In this document: in pieces, positions 45,772 through 54,976 of the stretch
How the letters are laid out: every line of letters starts with the position of its first letter
How positions within the stretch are numbered: the first letter of the stretch is position 1
DNA from: Mesohalobacter halotolerans
GTDB taxonomy: Bacteria > Bacteroidota > Bacteroidia > Flavobacteriales > Flavobacteriaceae
Direction: 5' to 3'
DNA length: 64,000 bases
Assembly: GCF_006120725.1 (NCBI RefSeq)
Contig: NZ_SWMU01000001.1
Span: forward strand, 310,001-374,000
The notes under the pieces: generated by a model
The model's database searches: none
The model's input: only the letters and a program-made list of their open reading frames with translations
Told to the model about the DNA's origin: nothing
Position numbers and translations under genes: made by a program

Positions 45772-46398
45772 TTATATAGGTTTTCTTTTAACGGTATCAT
45801 TTCCTAGCGACCACCTTTTACCTTTTGTTAATTTATCTAAGTCATCGCAATAATAAATACCTGGCACTGGGTCATAGGCTAGTACATTTTCGCCTATGTT
45901 TTTATTTGTAATGTATGCATCTATACACATATACTTTATAGCGTTAAGGCACTCTGATGTTGTCAAGCCTTGATAGCTAATGTTATTTTGCCTTTCGATA
46001 TCAATTTCTCCATTAACTTTTAAATGTTCATCTAAGAAGTTTTCAATGTCTTTCTCTTCAAGGTCATCAACTTCTTTTTGAGATTGGGTTTTAAGTTTAT
46101 CAAGCGTATTATCGTAGGCAGCTTTAAAAAGAACCTGTTCTTCTTTTAAAAATACATCATTAAGGTATTTGTCTAAAAATTCAGGAATATTTAACGCTGA
46201 TGCAGAGGGCAGTTCGGTTTTAGGTAGAAAAACATCTGCCATTTTTTGAAGTGCTATTCCGCCCTCGTGACTCAAAAATTGAGGTTTCCACAAGTGCTGT
46301 TCTGTAGTGCAACTATTGAGTAAGCTGAGCAATGTAGGTGTAGCCACAATAGCTGCAGAAGTTAAGCCTAGTCGTTTTAAAGCTGCTCTTCGCTTCAT
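45772..46398 (-). CDS. Gluconate 2-dehydrogenase subunit 3 family protein
   Basis: A 208-aa protein with a Tat-like signal MKRRAALKRLGLTSAAIVA followed by a lipobox-like LLNSC. The rest matches the small gamma-subunit of periplasmic FAD-linked sugar dehydrogenases (MADVFLPKTELPSASAL ... FLDKYLNDVF). It lies 11 bp after the GMC-oxidoreductase gene, which has no signal of its own; the GMC subunit is probably carried across by this subunit through Tat. Confidence 0.85.
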   Translation of the reverse strand: MKRRAALKRLGLTSAAIVATPTLLSLLNSCTTEQHLWKPQFLSHEGGIALQKMADVFLPKTELPSASALNIPEFLDKYLNDVFLKEEQVLFKAAYDNTLDKLKTQSQKEVDDLEEKDIENFLDEHLKVNGEIDIERQNNISYQGLTTSECLNAIKYMCIDAYITNKNIGENVLAYDPVPGIYYCDDLDKLTKGKRWSLGNDTVKRKPI

Positions 46399-46409
46399 AA
46401 TTTTCGTCT

Positions 46410-48134
46410 TTAGCTTTGTTTAGTTTTAAGTTGTTTGGCCGCGTGATTAGCGGCTCTTGCGGTAAAAGCCATATAAGTTAGTGAAGGGTTTTGACAGCCT
46501 GACGAGGTCATAAAAGCGCCATCTGTAACGTATACGTTTTTGCATGTGTGTACCTGATTGTACTGGTTTACAATAGATGTTTTAGGATCATAGCCCATTC
46601 TAGCACCACCCATTTCGTGGATACCCAACCCCATCGCTCTTTTATCTTTCATGTCGTAGCCCTTAACCTCTTTAAAGCCTGCAGCCTTAAGCATATTTTC
46701 AGCTTGCTGTTTCATATCCTTTCTCATGGCTAATTCATTTTCACCAAAATCTGCGTCAAAAGTTATGGTTGGTAAGCCCCAATTATCTCTTTTGTCATAA
46801 TTCAAATACATTCTATTATTTCTATTTGGGAGCGTTTCCCCAAAACCAAGTAAATCTACTTTCCATTGGCCGGGTTTTAAAATGGCTTCTTTCAATTGAG
46901 GACCATATTTAAGTTCGGCAACCATATCTGATATACTCGTTCGTGTTGCTCCACCTTGATAGCCATACCCACGAATAAATTGTTTGGTATTGGTGCGGCC
47001 ACCAAGATTTCTAAACCTAGGAATATATACACCATTAGCTCGGCGACCTTTGTAATATTTATTTTCAAAACCATCGGCTATGGCTGTTGCACCAACCCAA
47101 AAATGATGATCCATCAGGTTTCGCCCAAGTTGGTCATTATCGTTTCCTAAGCCGTTTGGAAATCGTCTAGATTTTGATTGCAGCAAAATGGCATTAGTTG
47201 CCATAGCAGAGGCACATAAGAAAATCACTTTGGCTTTATATTCTTTTTTCTGTTTTGTCTTTGCGTCTATAATTTTTACTCCAGTGGCTTGTTGGGTTTT
47301 TTCATCGTAAATAATTTCGTAAACTATAGCGTGTGGTCTTAAGGTCATATTACCGGTTGATGCAGCTGTAGGTAATGTCGAAGAGTTACTGCTAAAATAA
47401 GCGCCATACGGACAGCCTCTCATGCACCGGTCTCGATATTGACAAGTAGTTCGTCCAGCGCCGGGTTTTTTACCCTCAGTGATATGGGCAACTCGACCAA
47501 TAGTTAAGGTCCTTCCGTCATCAAAGTTTTTATTCATTTTTTCTTTAAGGTGATTTTCTACACAGTTTAAATTCATTGGTTTAAGCAATTTTTGGTCTGG
47601 TAGCTGTTTTAAACCTAAATTTTCGCCGCTCACCCCGATAAATTGTTCTACTTTGTCATACCAAGGTTCGATATCTTTATAGCGTACTGGCCAATCTACT
47701 CCTATCCCGTCTTTTTTATTCGCTTCAAAGTCAATATCACTTAAACGGTAGCTCTGTCGTCCCCAAGTTAGTGAACGTCCACCAACATGATAACCCCTAA
47801 TCCAGTCAAATCTTCTTTTTTCGTTGTAAGGGTGTTTGATGTCATCTACAAAAAAGTGTTGGTAAGGCTCACGGGTTGTATAGCCTGTTCGGTGTTGCTT
47901 ATATTTTCGTTGTTTGGTTTTTCTTGTAGCTTCAATACCCGTTGGAAAATCCCATGGATCCATATGAGCTGTTTTATAATCTTTGACATGCTCTATGTTT
48001 CTTCCGCGTTCTAACACTAAAGTTTTTAAACCATTCTCACATAATTCTTTTGCGGCCCATCCACCTGAAATTCCTGTTCCGACAACAATAGCGTCATATT
48101 GTTGATTTGAGGCGTCAATTTCCATTCTATTCAT
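46410..48134 (-). CDS. GMC-family FAD oxidoreductase (large subunit)
   Basis: A 574-aa FAD enzyme. The dinucleotide-binding motif is AIVVGTGISGGWAAKEL, and the active-site C-terminal region has HEMGGARMGYDP and DGAFMTSSGCQNPSLT. A Cys-rich stretch (TTCQYRDRCMRGCPYGAYFS) is reminiscent of the gluconate/fructose dehydrogenase group. With the gamma-subunit-like gene downstream it should oxidise a sugar or sugar acid, passing electrons to the chain. The divergent isomerase gene hints at 3-keto-sugar chemistry, an inference only. Confidence 0.87.
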   Translation of the reverse strand: MNRMEIDASNQQYDAIVVGTGISGGWAAKELCENGLKTLVLERGRNIEHVKDYKTAHMDPWDFPTGIEATRKTKQRKYKQHRTGYTTREPYQHFFVDDIKHPYNEKRRFDWIRGYHVGGRSLTWGRQSYRLSDIDFEANKKDGIGVDWPVRYKDIEPWYDKVEQFIGVSGENLGLKQLPDQKLLKPMNLNCVENHLKEKMNKNFDDGRTLTIGRVAHITEGKKPGAGRTTCQYRDRCMRGCPYGAYFSSNSSTLPTAASTGNMTLRPHAIVYEIIYDEKTQQATGVKIIDAKTKQKKEYKAKVIFLCASAMATNAILLQSKSRRFPNGLGNDNDQLGRNLMDHHFWVGATAIADGFENKYYKGRRANGVYIPRFRNLGGRTNTKQFIRGYGYQGGATRTSISDMVAELKYGPQLKEAILKPGQWKVDLLGFGETLPNRNNRMYLNYDKRDNWGLPTITFDADFGENELAMRKDMKQQAENMLKAAGFKEVKGYDMKDKRAMGLGIHEMGGARMGYDPKTSIVNQYNQVHTCKNVYVTDGAFMTSSGCQNPSLTYMAFTARAANHAAKQLKTKQS

Positions 48135-48273
48135 AAAGTCCTAATTCAATATTTTTGAATATAAGGCAATAAAAATAGACTTTTGAGATTTATTTTACCA
48201 TTAAGAACCAAGGTTTTTTCAAATTGATAATTATTTTTAGCATTTTTGAGGATCTACTTTAAACTATATTAAT

Positions 48274-49245
48274 ATGAAACTATCGCATTTTTCAATAGGC
48301 TTATTCTGTTTATTAGTTTTTGTCATAAGTTGTAAAGACCCTAAAAACACTTCAAAAGAAGTCCAAAAGTCTCAAGATGTAAACAAAACTGTTGACCCAT
48401 TTTTTAAACTCTCTTTAGCACAATGGTCTTTGCATCGCACGTTTTTAGAGGACAGTGTAAGTCCTTTTAAGTTTGCTAAAATTTCTAGAGATATGGGGTT
48501 TGAGGGTTTAGAATATGTCAATCATCTCTACAGTGAACAGATTGATCGCTTAGGATTTGATACTGTAATAGATTCTCTAAATGTACTGAGCAAAAAACAC
48601 AATATGCAAAACGTATTGATTATGGTAGATGGAGAAGGAGATTTAGCCAGCCCCGACGAGACTGAAAGAAACAAAGCTGTTGAAAACCATAAAAAATGGA
48701 TAGATGCTGCTAAAGTGCTGGGCTGTCATTCAATTAGGGTAAATACTTTTGGAACTAATGATCCTAAACTTTGGTTACCCTCTGTTGTAGATGGGCTAAA
48801 AAAATTATCTGACTACGCAGCCAAGCAAAACATCAATGTTTTATGCGAAAATCACGGTTGGCTTTCGTCTGATGCTCCATTACTTATAGAAGCTATAGAT
48901 ATGGTAGATATGGATAATTGCGGTACGTTGCCTGATTTTGGCAATTGGTGCACCAAAAGAAAAGATGGCTCTACGTGGGGTGAATGTATTGAGGAATATC
49001 CAGATAAGTATCAAGGGATAGAACTTTTACTTACAAAGGCAAAAGCCGTTAGTGCAAAATCTTATGATTTTGATGCCAATGGACAAGAAACGACTTTAGA
49101 TTTTGGCAAAATCGTAAAGTTAGTTAAAAATTCAGGTTATACAGGCTATATTGGAGTTGAGTACGAAGGTGACCGCTTGCCAGAGAAAAAGGGAATTGAT
49201 GCGACAAAATCGCTATTATTAAGATCTGCAAAGGCTTTAAAATAA
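48274..49245 (+). CDS. Sugar phosphate isomerase/epimerase (TIM barrel), lipoprotein
   Basis: A 323-aa exported protein with a lipobox (VFVISC) and an AP-endonuclease-2/xylose-isomerase-like TIM barrel. Metal-binding acidic residues are suggested by FEGLEYVNHLY, VLCENHGWLS, LPDFGNWC and YIGVEYEGD. Envelope location is unusual for a classical sugar isomerase but common for periplasmic sugar lyase/epimerase homologues in Bacteroidota. It is divergent from the GMC oxidoreductase operon, which suggests a joint carbohydrate pathway. Confidence 0.8.
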   Translation: MKLSHFSIGLFCLLVFVISCKDPKNTSKEVQKSQDVNKTVDPFFKLSLAQWSLHRTFLEDSVSPFKFAKISRDMGFEGLEYVNHLYSEQIDRLGFDTVIDSLNVLSKKHNMQNVLIMVDGEGDLASPDETERNKAVENHKKWIDAAKVLGCHSIRVNTFGTNDPKLWLPSVVDGLKKLSDYAAKQNINVLCENHGWLSSDAPLLIEAIDMVDMDNCGTLPDFGNWCTKRKDGSTWGECIEEYPDKYQGIELLLTKAKAVSAKSYDFDANGQETTLDFGKIVKLVKNSGYTGYIGVEYEGDRLPEKKGIDATKSLLLRSAKALK

Positions 49246-49357
49246 CGTCTAAAGTTATCGATATAAAGTTGATATTTTTAAGTTTATTAAATTTTTTTAG
49301 GTATATAATTTAATATTTCATAATTTTTTTGTTACTTTATTATCAAATTAAAATGTT

Positions 49358-49831
49358 ATGGGGATAAAAAGTTTTCAAGGTAATCACGTCGGTAAGGCGA
49401 ATAAAAAAGCAGAAAAAATAACGGTAAAAGACTGTATGTCTAAAAATATGGTGTTATTCACCAAAGATCAAAGCGTAATAGAAGTTGTAGAAAAACTGAT
49501 AAAACATCGCATATCAGGTGGACCCGTTGTCGATAAACACAAACATGTCATAGGTGTAATTTCAGAAGGTGATTGTATCAAACAAATCTCTGAAAGCCGT
49601 TACTACAATATGCCTATGGAAGATACTAGCATTGAAAAATACATGTCAAAAGAGGTCGATACCATGTCGCCTGAAATCAATTTATTTGATGCGGCAAATC
49701 GATTTTTGGTCTCAAAAAGACGACGCTTTCCTGTGGTAGAAAATGATAAAATAATAGGAATTGTAAGTCAAAATGATATTCTTAGAACCGCATTATATCT
49801 TAAGGGAAGTAGTTGGAAGTATGGGGTTTAA
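49358..49831 (+). CDS. CBS-domain protein (tandem pair)
   Basis: A 157-aa protein made of two CBS domains (about 22-80 and 92-150), with the repeats GGPVVDKHKHVIGVISEGD and RRFPVVENDKIIGIVSQND. Such pairs bind adenine nucleotides and act as regulators; no partner domain is fused. The gene has no close neighbour on the same strand that suggests its target. Confidence 0.88.
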   Translation: MGIKSFQGNHVGKANKKAEKITVKDCMSKNMVLFTKDQSVIEVVEKLIKHRISGGPVVDKHKHVIGVISEGDCIKQISESRYYNMPMEDTSIEKYMSKEVDTMSPEINLFDAANRFLVSKRRRFPVVENDKIIGIVSQNDILRTALYLKGSSWKYGV

Positions 49832-49878
49832 TCTTTTAGTAATCTAGATTTATCATTTTTTAAAATCCAGGTAAACTC

Positions 49879-50534
49879 TTAGATTTTCTTTTGTTTAGGC
49901 TTTGTATATTTTCTTGTCCAATATGCAATCCAAAATGTAACAAACACTGTTGGTAACACCCAAACTAACCAGTGTTTTAGTTGTAAGCCCGTGGTTAAAA
50001 ATGCGGTAAAAGAGGCTGTAAATGCGCCAGACATCTGTCCGATATGTCTTCCAATATACTCCGTGGCTGGCTTGCTGCTTTGAAAAAAAATCTAAAATCC
50101 TGAATCGATAAAAATACGCTTAAACACCCAAAAAAGAAAAATAAGATCGATGGCCCGTTGGGATATAATAGTTTAAAACCTCCTTCAATTATTAAGGCCA
50201 AACCAAACAAAGACATCACACTACTGATTAACCAGTCTTTCCAAATTTTAATATTGTTGAGGTTATTTAATTTGAAAAGAAGAGCTCTTTGACCGCTTAA
50301 AACCAAATACATTGTGAACACTGCAATGGCAAATAAAAACATATTTTCATGCCCGGGCATAAAACATACTGGGATAGAAATCATTGCACTTGCCAACATA
50401 GCATATACAAAAATTTTACCAGCAGTTTTATGCAGCTTTTGACCTTTTTTGCTCGCCATGCTAATAATACCGGCAGTCAAACCTATTCCACCAAGTGAAG
50501 CGTGAATTATTATTAAAATACTGACTAAGTTCAT
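49879..50534 (-). pseudogene. DUF2306-like membrane protein, frameshifted at an A8 (T8) run
   Basis: The reading frame from 50534 begins MNLVSILIIIHASLGGIGLTAG and gives about five membrane helices, then goes off family after DFRFFFKAASQPRS and stops at 49995. At the run of eight A (50083-50090, T8 on the coding strand) one extra T would lead into SKPATEYIGRHIGQMSGAF and on to WIAYWTRKYTKPKQKKI, TAA at 49879-49881. With the added T the gene is 219 codons, a full-length small membrane protein. The family name is tentative. Sequencing error, phase variation by slippage or decay are the alternatives. Confidence 0.75.
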
Positions 50535-50864
50535 AATTTAATTTTAGACAAATTAATGTCTTCATTTCAAATTAAATCTTGTCAACATTTCTGAATTGTC
50601 AGTATTTTGAGTTGAATAGAAGAAACAGAAGTTTCAATTGAAAATGTTGTTTACTGTACACTACTTCTTTTTAGAATTAATACAGCGATATATTTGAAGT
50701 ATATTTCTATTCTTGATATTCCTTAGTAGAATAAGAACAGATAAAAATTTGCTTTACTAGTTTAGATAAAGTTTTATAGTAAAGAATTAGAGTATATTAT
50801 CCTATTTTAGTTTAAGCTTATCGGATAGCTATTTAATAAAGCAGAGAATAAAGTGATGTAATAA
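50535..50864. other. 330-bp AT-rich intergenic region
   Basis: No open frame of interest, no tRNA and no repeat was seen. It probably holds the promoter of the minus-strand membrane gene. Confidence 0.5.
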
Positions 50865-51515
50865 CTATTCTACTTTAGATAAACTCAACTCGGCTTGAAA
50901 ATCTTGTTCAATGTCAAAACTGAAATCTGGGAAGTCTTCAAAACCCGTCAATAAATCAGTTATATCAGGAACACCTCCAGACTCTAAAATAGTGCTAAAA
51001 CTAGGTAATTCTTCATCTGTAAAGAGTTCCATATTTGGGCTATTAAAGGAAACTATAGTATAATTTTCCTCACCTTGATCAGATACTAAAGTAAGGACAC
51101 CGCCTGAAACAGACCATGTACCAGAGGCAAAGTTGTTTACACCGGTCTCTGTCATTTCTGGGATACTGGTTCCACTTTGTTCTCCAGTTATAACTAAAGT
51201 CGCTGTACCAGAAGAAGTAAATTGACCATCATCAGTAAATGTAATTGTTATATCACCTGATTCCTGATTCATATTTAAAGTCTGAACTTCATTTACACTT
51301 TCTCCTTGAAACTCTATAAATAAATTCTGGGTTATATCTATGTTTTGATCAGAAACCTCCCATGTGCCTAGGATGCTTTCGCTAGGTACGTCTATGCCTC
51401 CAGGAGTACTGGGGTTGTTGAGTTCAAAATCATCAGACAATGGCTCATCGTCACAGCTTGTTAAACAAAAAATACTAAATACGATTATACCGGTTAATTT
51501 AAAATAAGTTTTCAT
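50865..51515 (-). CDS. Acidic lipoprotein with lipocalin-like repeats, function unknown
   Basis: A 216-aa protein with lipobox LTSC and a strongly acidic, beta-rich body (ILGTWEVSDQNIDI, FASGTWSVSGGVLTLV). The two G-T-W segments resemble the start of lipocalin-like domains found in many Bacteroidota lipoproteins. No catalytic signature is evident. It should be attached to the inner or outer membrane after LspA and Lnt processing. Confidence 0.65.
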   Translation of the reverse strand: MKTYFKLTGIIVFSIFCLTSCDDEPLSDDFELNNPSTPGGIDVPSESILGTWEVSDQNIDITQNLFIEFQGESVNEVQTLNMNQESGDITITFTDDGQFTSSGTATLVITGEQSGTSIPEMTETGVNNFASGTWSVSGGVLTLVSDQGEENYTIVSFNSPNMELFTDEELPSFSTILESGGVPDITDLLTGFEDFPDFSFDIEQDFQAELSLSKVE

Positions 51516-51585
51516 GCCTTCTTTAAGATTTTTGGCAAGTTAATAAAAAAAAGAAACTCTAATAAAAAAATATTTTCATGTAAAG

Positions 51586-51618
51586 TTTGCTTGACATTAA
51601 TTAATTATTTTATATTTG
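51586..51618 (+). promoter_or_regulatory. Bacteroidota-type promoter for the membrane protein / XRE regulator pair
   Basis: TTTG at 51586-51589 and TATATTTG at 51611-51618, 21 bp apart, match TTTG / TAnnTTTG; the next coding start is 32 bp downstream. A second TTG at 51591-51593 gives a 17-bp spacing. Confidence 0.7.
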
Positions 51619-51649
51619 TAAAGTTTTATTTACATAATGTATAACTTTA

Positions 51650-52051
51650 ATGACTTTTATCATGACAACACAAAAACAACAAACCATCAAATTAGCCGTT
51701 TGGACGTGGAGTTGGGTGGCTACTCTAGCTATCGCCACCTTTGGTCCTCGGTTTATCTGGGATGACCATCAACTCTTAACGGTTTTAGCCATATTAACTA
51801 ACTTAGCTAACGGAGTCATGATGATTATAGCTAATCGAAAATACTTTAATATTATGGATGAGTTACAACGAAAAATACATCTGGAGTCTTTGGCTATTAC
51901 TTTAGGTTTAGCGGTAGTTGTAGGCTTAAGTTTTTCCCTCCTAGATCAAACCAACCTAATTACTTTTGATGCCGAAATTGGGTTTTTAGTTGGATTTATA
52001 GGAATCACTTATTTAATTACTTTATTCATCAATAGAAGCCGATATTTATGA
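51650..52051 (+). CDS. Four-helix membrane protein paired with an XRE regulator
   Basis: A 133-aa hydrophobic protein with four helices (WSWVATLAIATFGPRF; VLAILTNLANGVMMIIA; ITLGLAVVVGLSFSLL; GFLVGFIGITYLITLFI). The second Met, four codons later, may be the real start. It overlaps the XRE gene by 4 bp (ATGA). Homologues of this pair are widespread; the membrane protein is probably the regulatory target or sensor, which is an inference. Confidence 0.7.
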   Translation: MTFIMTTQKQQTIKLAVWTWSWVATLAIATFGPRFIWDDHQLLTVLAILTNLANGVMMIIANRKYFNIMDELQRKIHLESLAITLGLAVVVGLSFSLLDQTNLITFDAEIGFLVGFIGITYLITLFINRSRYL

Positions 52052-52242
52052 AAAACAAACTGAAAGTGCTGCGTGCAGAACACGACATGACGCAACAAGA
52101 TTTAGCCCAAGCAGTTGAAGTTTCAAGGCAAACGATAAATGCTATTGAAAAAGGCAAATTTGACCCGAGTTTAGTTTTAGCGATGAAATTAAGTCGGTTG
52201 TTTAAAGAGGATATTGAGACGTTGTTTATTTATGAAGACTAA
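52048..52242 (+). CDS. Small XRE-family transcriptional regulator
   Basis: A 64-aa protein that is nearly all helix-turn-helix: LRAEHDMTQQDLAQAVEVSRQTINAIEKGKFDPSLVLAMKLSRLF, with the recognition helix RQTINAIEKGK. Length and sequence match YozG-like regulators. It is translationally coupled to the four-helix membrane protein and convergent with rnr. Confidence 0.88.
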   Translation: MKNKLKVLRAEHDMTQQDLAQAVEVSRQTINAIEKGKFDPSLVLAMKLSRLFKEDIETLFIYED

Positions 52243-52255
52243 TTATTTAGGTTAT

Positions 52256-54433
52256 TTAAACCATCTCAAAATCCAAATTGCGTTTGATTAAATCGGCTTT
52301 TTTGACTTGAACGTCTATTTCATCACCAAGACGGTAGCTTTGCCCGGTTTTTTTACCAACAACTTCATAGGTTTCGGGGTCAAATATATAGTAATCACCG
52401 GGAATTTCTTTGAGACGAATCATACCTTCACACTTGTTCTCAATAAGTTCTACAAAAATTCCAAAGTCTGTAACGCCAGAAATTACGCCTGTAAAAATTT
52501 CACCTTCGTGTTTTTGCATAAACTTAACCTGCATAAATTTAATGGAATCGCGCTCAGCATTGGTCGATAAATTTTCCATAGCACTACAATGCTTACATTT
52601 GTCTTCATAAAGAGCTTCACTTTGACTGGATTTTCCGTCGAGGTAATGTTGTAATAAACGATGCACCATCACATCGGGATAGCGGCGAATAGGCGATGTA
52701 AAATGCGAATAATATGGAAAAGCTAAACCGTAATGCCCAATATTTTGAGTGGAATAATAGGCTTTACTCATGCTTCGAATAGCTAGAGTATCCACCAAAT
52801 TTTGCTCATTTTTACCTTCGACATCTTTTAAAAGTTTATTGATAGATTGGCTTAAGGATTTTGGAGTTTTATAGTTTAATTTATACCCAAACTGACTTAT
52901 TATTTTATCTAAGGCTTCCAATCGATCCTCGCTAGGTTCGTCGTGGCAACGATACACAAAAGTTTTGGTTGGCTTCTGTTTTCCTATAAATTCAGAAACT
53001 TTTTTGTTGGCTAAAAGCATAAACTCTTCAATGAGTTTGTTGGCTGCTTTTGAAGTTTTAAAGTAAACGCCTTCAGGTTCATTGTCTTCGGATAGGTTAA
53101 AATTAACTTCTACTTTGTCAAATGAAATTGCGCCTTTTTGAAACCTTTTATGTCTCAACTGTTTGGCTAAAGTGTTTAATGTTAAAATCGCTTCTTTTAA
53201 ATCGTCAGAAACGTGGTATGATTTTCCTGTTAGAGACACAGATTGATCAACTTTAGTATCTTTTGCATCTAAAATATATTGAGCTTCTTCGTAAGCTAAT
53301 CTTTGGTTAGAATGGGTCACGGTTCGTCCAAACCATTGTTGAATCACCTGACCGTTATCACCTAATTCAAAAACTGCAGAAAATGTGAGCTTGTCTTCAT
53401 TTGGTCTTAGGGAACACGCATCATTTGATAAAATTTCTGGTAACATGGGCACCACTCGGTCAACGAGATAAATAGATGTTGCGCGATTATAAGCTTCTTC
53501 ATCAAGAATAGTATCAGGCTGTAAATAATGTGATACATCCGCAATGTGAATACCGACTTCAAAATTTCCATTTTTTAATGGTCTAAAACTTAAAGCATCG
53601 TCAAAATCTTTAGCTGTTGCTGGATCGATTGTAAAGGTTAAAACCTCTCGCATATCTCGACGCGATTTTATATCTTTTTGCGTAATATCTGTTTTGAGTT
53701 GATTAGCAAAATTACTGACTTCCTCAGGAAAAGCTTCAGGTAAATCGTATTGTGCGAGAATGGCGTGCATTTCGGTGTTGTGGTCACCTGGTGTTCCTAA
53801 AACTTCCAGAACTTTACCATTTGGTGAATCTTTGTTGTCTTGCCATTTGGTCATTTCTACGACAACTAATTCGCCATTTTTTGCATTATTGTAGTCTGAT
53901 TTATCAATAAAAATATCAGTATACATTTTAGGGTCTTGAACAATCACAAAAGCAAAACGTTCGTTGATTTCTATTTTACCAACAAATTTACTTTTATAGC
54001 GTTCAATAATTTTAGTGACTTCACCTTCAGACTTTCTACCATGTGGTTTAAGGTTAACCACATAAACTTCAACTTTATCTTTGTGAAAAGCCGTGTTAAG
54101 TTTTTTGGCTGGCACGTAAATATCAGTCTCTAAATCATCAACTTTAATGTAAGCATCACCACGATTGGTCATATCGACTTCGCCTTCAAACAGATTTGAA
54201 GTATCATTAAACTGAAATTGCCCCGACTGGGTTTGCACTAATTTTTTTTTAGCCGTCAGTTCACCTAAAGTCCTTATAATTCTATTTCGCGTTTTGGTGT
54301 CGTTGGCATTAAGTTTTTCAGCAATTTGTGGAAATTTAAATCCTTTGGTAGGTTGTTTTCTAAAAATATTAAGGATTTGATGAGAGAATTTTTCCGAAGA
54401 TTTGTTGCTTTTGTGGTGTTTTTGTTTTCGCAT
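52256..54433 (-). CDS. rnr: Ribonuclease R
   Basis: A 3'->5' exoribonuclease that degrades structured RNA. I start at 54433 (MRKQKHHKSNKSSEK), the usual basic start of the family; a Met seven codons upstream is the alternative. Domains: an N-terminal winged helix (LNIFRKQPTKGFKFPQIAEKL), cold-shock OB folds, the RNB catalytic domain with FTIDPATAKDFDDALSF (the Mg-binding Asp residues), and a C-terminal S1 domain (GVISGVTDFGIFVELIENK). The Lys-rich tail of E. coli RNase R is absent. It is the last leftward gene next to the probable origin. Confidence 0.93.
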   Translation of the reverse strand: MRKQKHHKSNKSSEKFSHQILNIFRKQPTKGFKFPQIAEKLNANDTKTRNRIIRTLGELTAKKKLVQTQSGQFQFNDTSNLFEGEVDMTNRGDAYIKVDDLETDIYVPAKKLNTAFHKDKVEVYVVNLKPHGRKSEGEVTKIIERYKSKFVGKIEINERFAFVIVQDPKMYTDIFIDKSDYNNAKNGELVVVEMTKWQDNKDSPNGKVLEVLGTPGDHNTEMHAILAQYDLPEAFPEEVSNFANQLKTDITQKDIKSRRDMREVLTFTIDPATAKDFDDALSFRPLKNGNFEVGIHIADVSHYLQPDTILDEEAYNRATSIYLVDRVVPMLPEILSNDACSLRPNEDKLTFSAVFELGDNGQVIQQWFGRTVTHSNQRLAYEEAQYILDAKDTKVDQSVSLTGKSYHVSDDLKEAILTLNTLAKQLRHKRFQKGAISFDKVEVNFNLSEDNEPEGVYFKTSKAANKLIEEFMLLANKKVSEFIGKQKPTKTFVYRCHDEPSEDRLEALDKIISQFGYKLNYKTPKSLSQSINKLLKDVEGKNEQNLVDTLAIRSMSKAYYSTQNIGHYGLAFPYYSHFTSPIRRYPDVMVHRLLQHYLDGKSSQSEALYEDKCKHCSAMENLSTNAERDSIKFMQVKFMQKHEGEIFTGVISGVTDFGIFVELIENKCEGMIRLKEIPGDYYIFDPETYEVVGKKTGQSYRLGDEIDVQVKKADLIKRNLDFEMV

Positions 54434-54566
54434 ATAAATATTAAAATCGGCCAAATTTACGTTATATAAATTTAGGAAACTTAAATAGGTGTGTAATAAT
54501 TTGTTAAGAGCTAAACATGATTGGTCATTTTATTAACGATTTAATAAAACAGAAAACCCACTCATA

Positions 54567-54598
54567 TTTGTTAAATCCTTAAAAAAATGTTAATTTTG
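54567..54598 (+). promoter_or_regulatory. Promoter upstream of the 34-aa peptide gene
   Basis: TTTG at 54567-54570 and TAATTTTG at 54591-54598, 20 bp apart, match the Bacteroidota consensus. The ATG follows 17 bp later. It supports transcription of the small gene below. Confidence 0.7.
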
Positions 54599-54615
54599 TA
54601 AACTAAGTTATTATT

Positions 54616-54720
54616 ATGTCCAAATCCCTCAAAATAGTCTTGTTATTTATTTCTATCTTTATTGTTGGAGTGATAGCTACTTGGATATATCTGAGCTTTA
54701 TGATTGAGCAATCGCTTTAA
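54616..54720 (+). CDS. 34-aa single-helix membrane peptide
   Basis: MSKSLKIVLL is followed by a hydrophobic run and ends MIEQSL. The 34-aa product has one transmembrane helix with a basic N-terminus (inside). A consensus promoter lies just upstream, and the stop overlaps the start of the decayed DUF2007 gene (TAAATG), which implies that they were one operon. No known family. Confidence 0.6.
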   Translation: MSKSLKIVLLFISIFIVGVIATWIYLSFMIEQSL

Positions 54721-54976
54721 ATGCAATCTAACATTGGAAAATTACGTTGTTTTAGCTCGTTTTACTTACACTTATGAGTATGCGGTATTAAAGTTATTAC
54801 TGGACAAAGCTGAAATCCTATATTATTTTAAAAATGAACACTTCGCGAGTATTCTGCCTATCAATGCTATTGGAAATAATGGTATATTATTGATGGTCCA
54901 CTAAAAAGATCAAAAAGAAGCTAAACAAATTTTAGAAGATTTTTACACCTCAGATTCCCCATTGAAATTAATTTGA
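54721..54976 (+). pseudogene. DUF2007-family small protein, frameshifted and with an in-frame stop
   Basis: The reading frame from 54704 to 54904 contains ENYVVLARFTYTYEYAVLKL, a typical start of DUF2007 proteins (putative signal-transducing domain). The original ATG at 54721 (MQSN) is one base out of frame: an extra T in ATTGGAAAAT replaces the expected ATGGAAAAT. After LLMVH an in-frame TAA at 54902 interrupts a frame that continues KDQKEAKQILEDFYTSDSPL, ending TGA at 54974-54976. Two independent lesions make decay likely. Confidence 0.7.
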
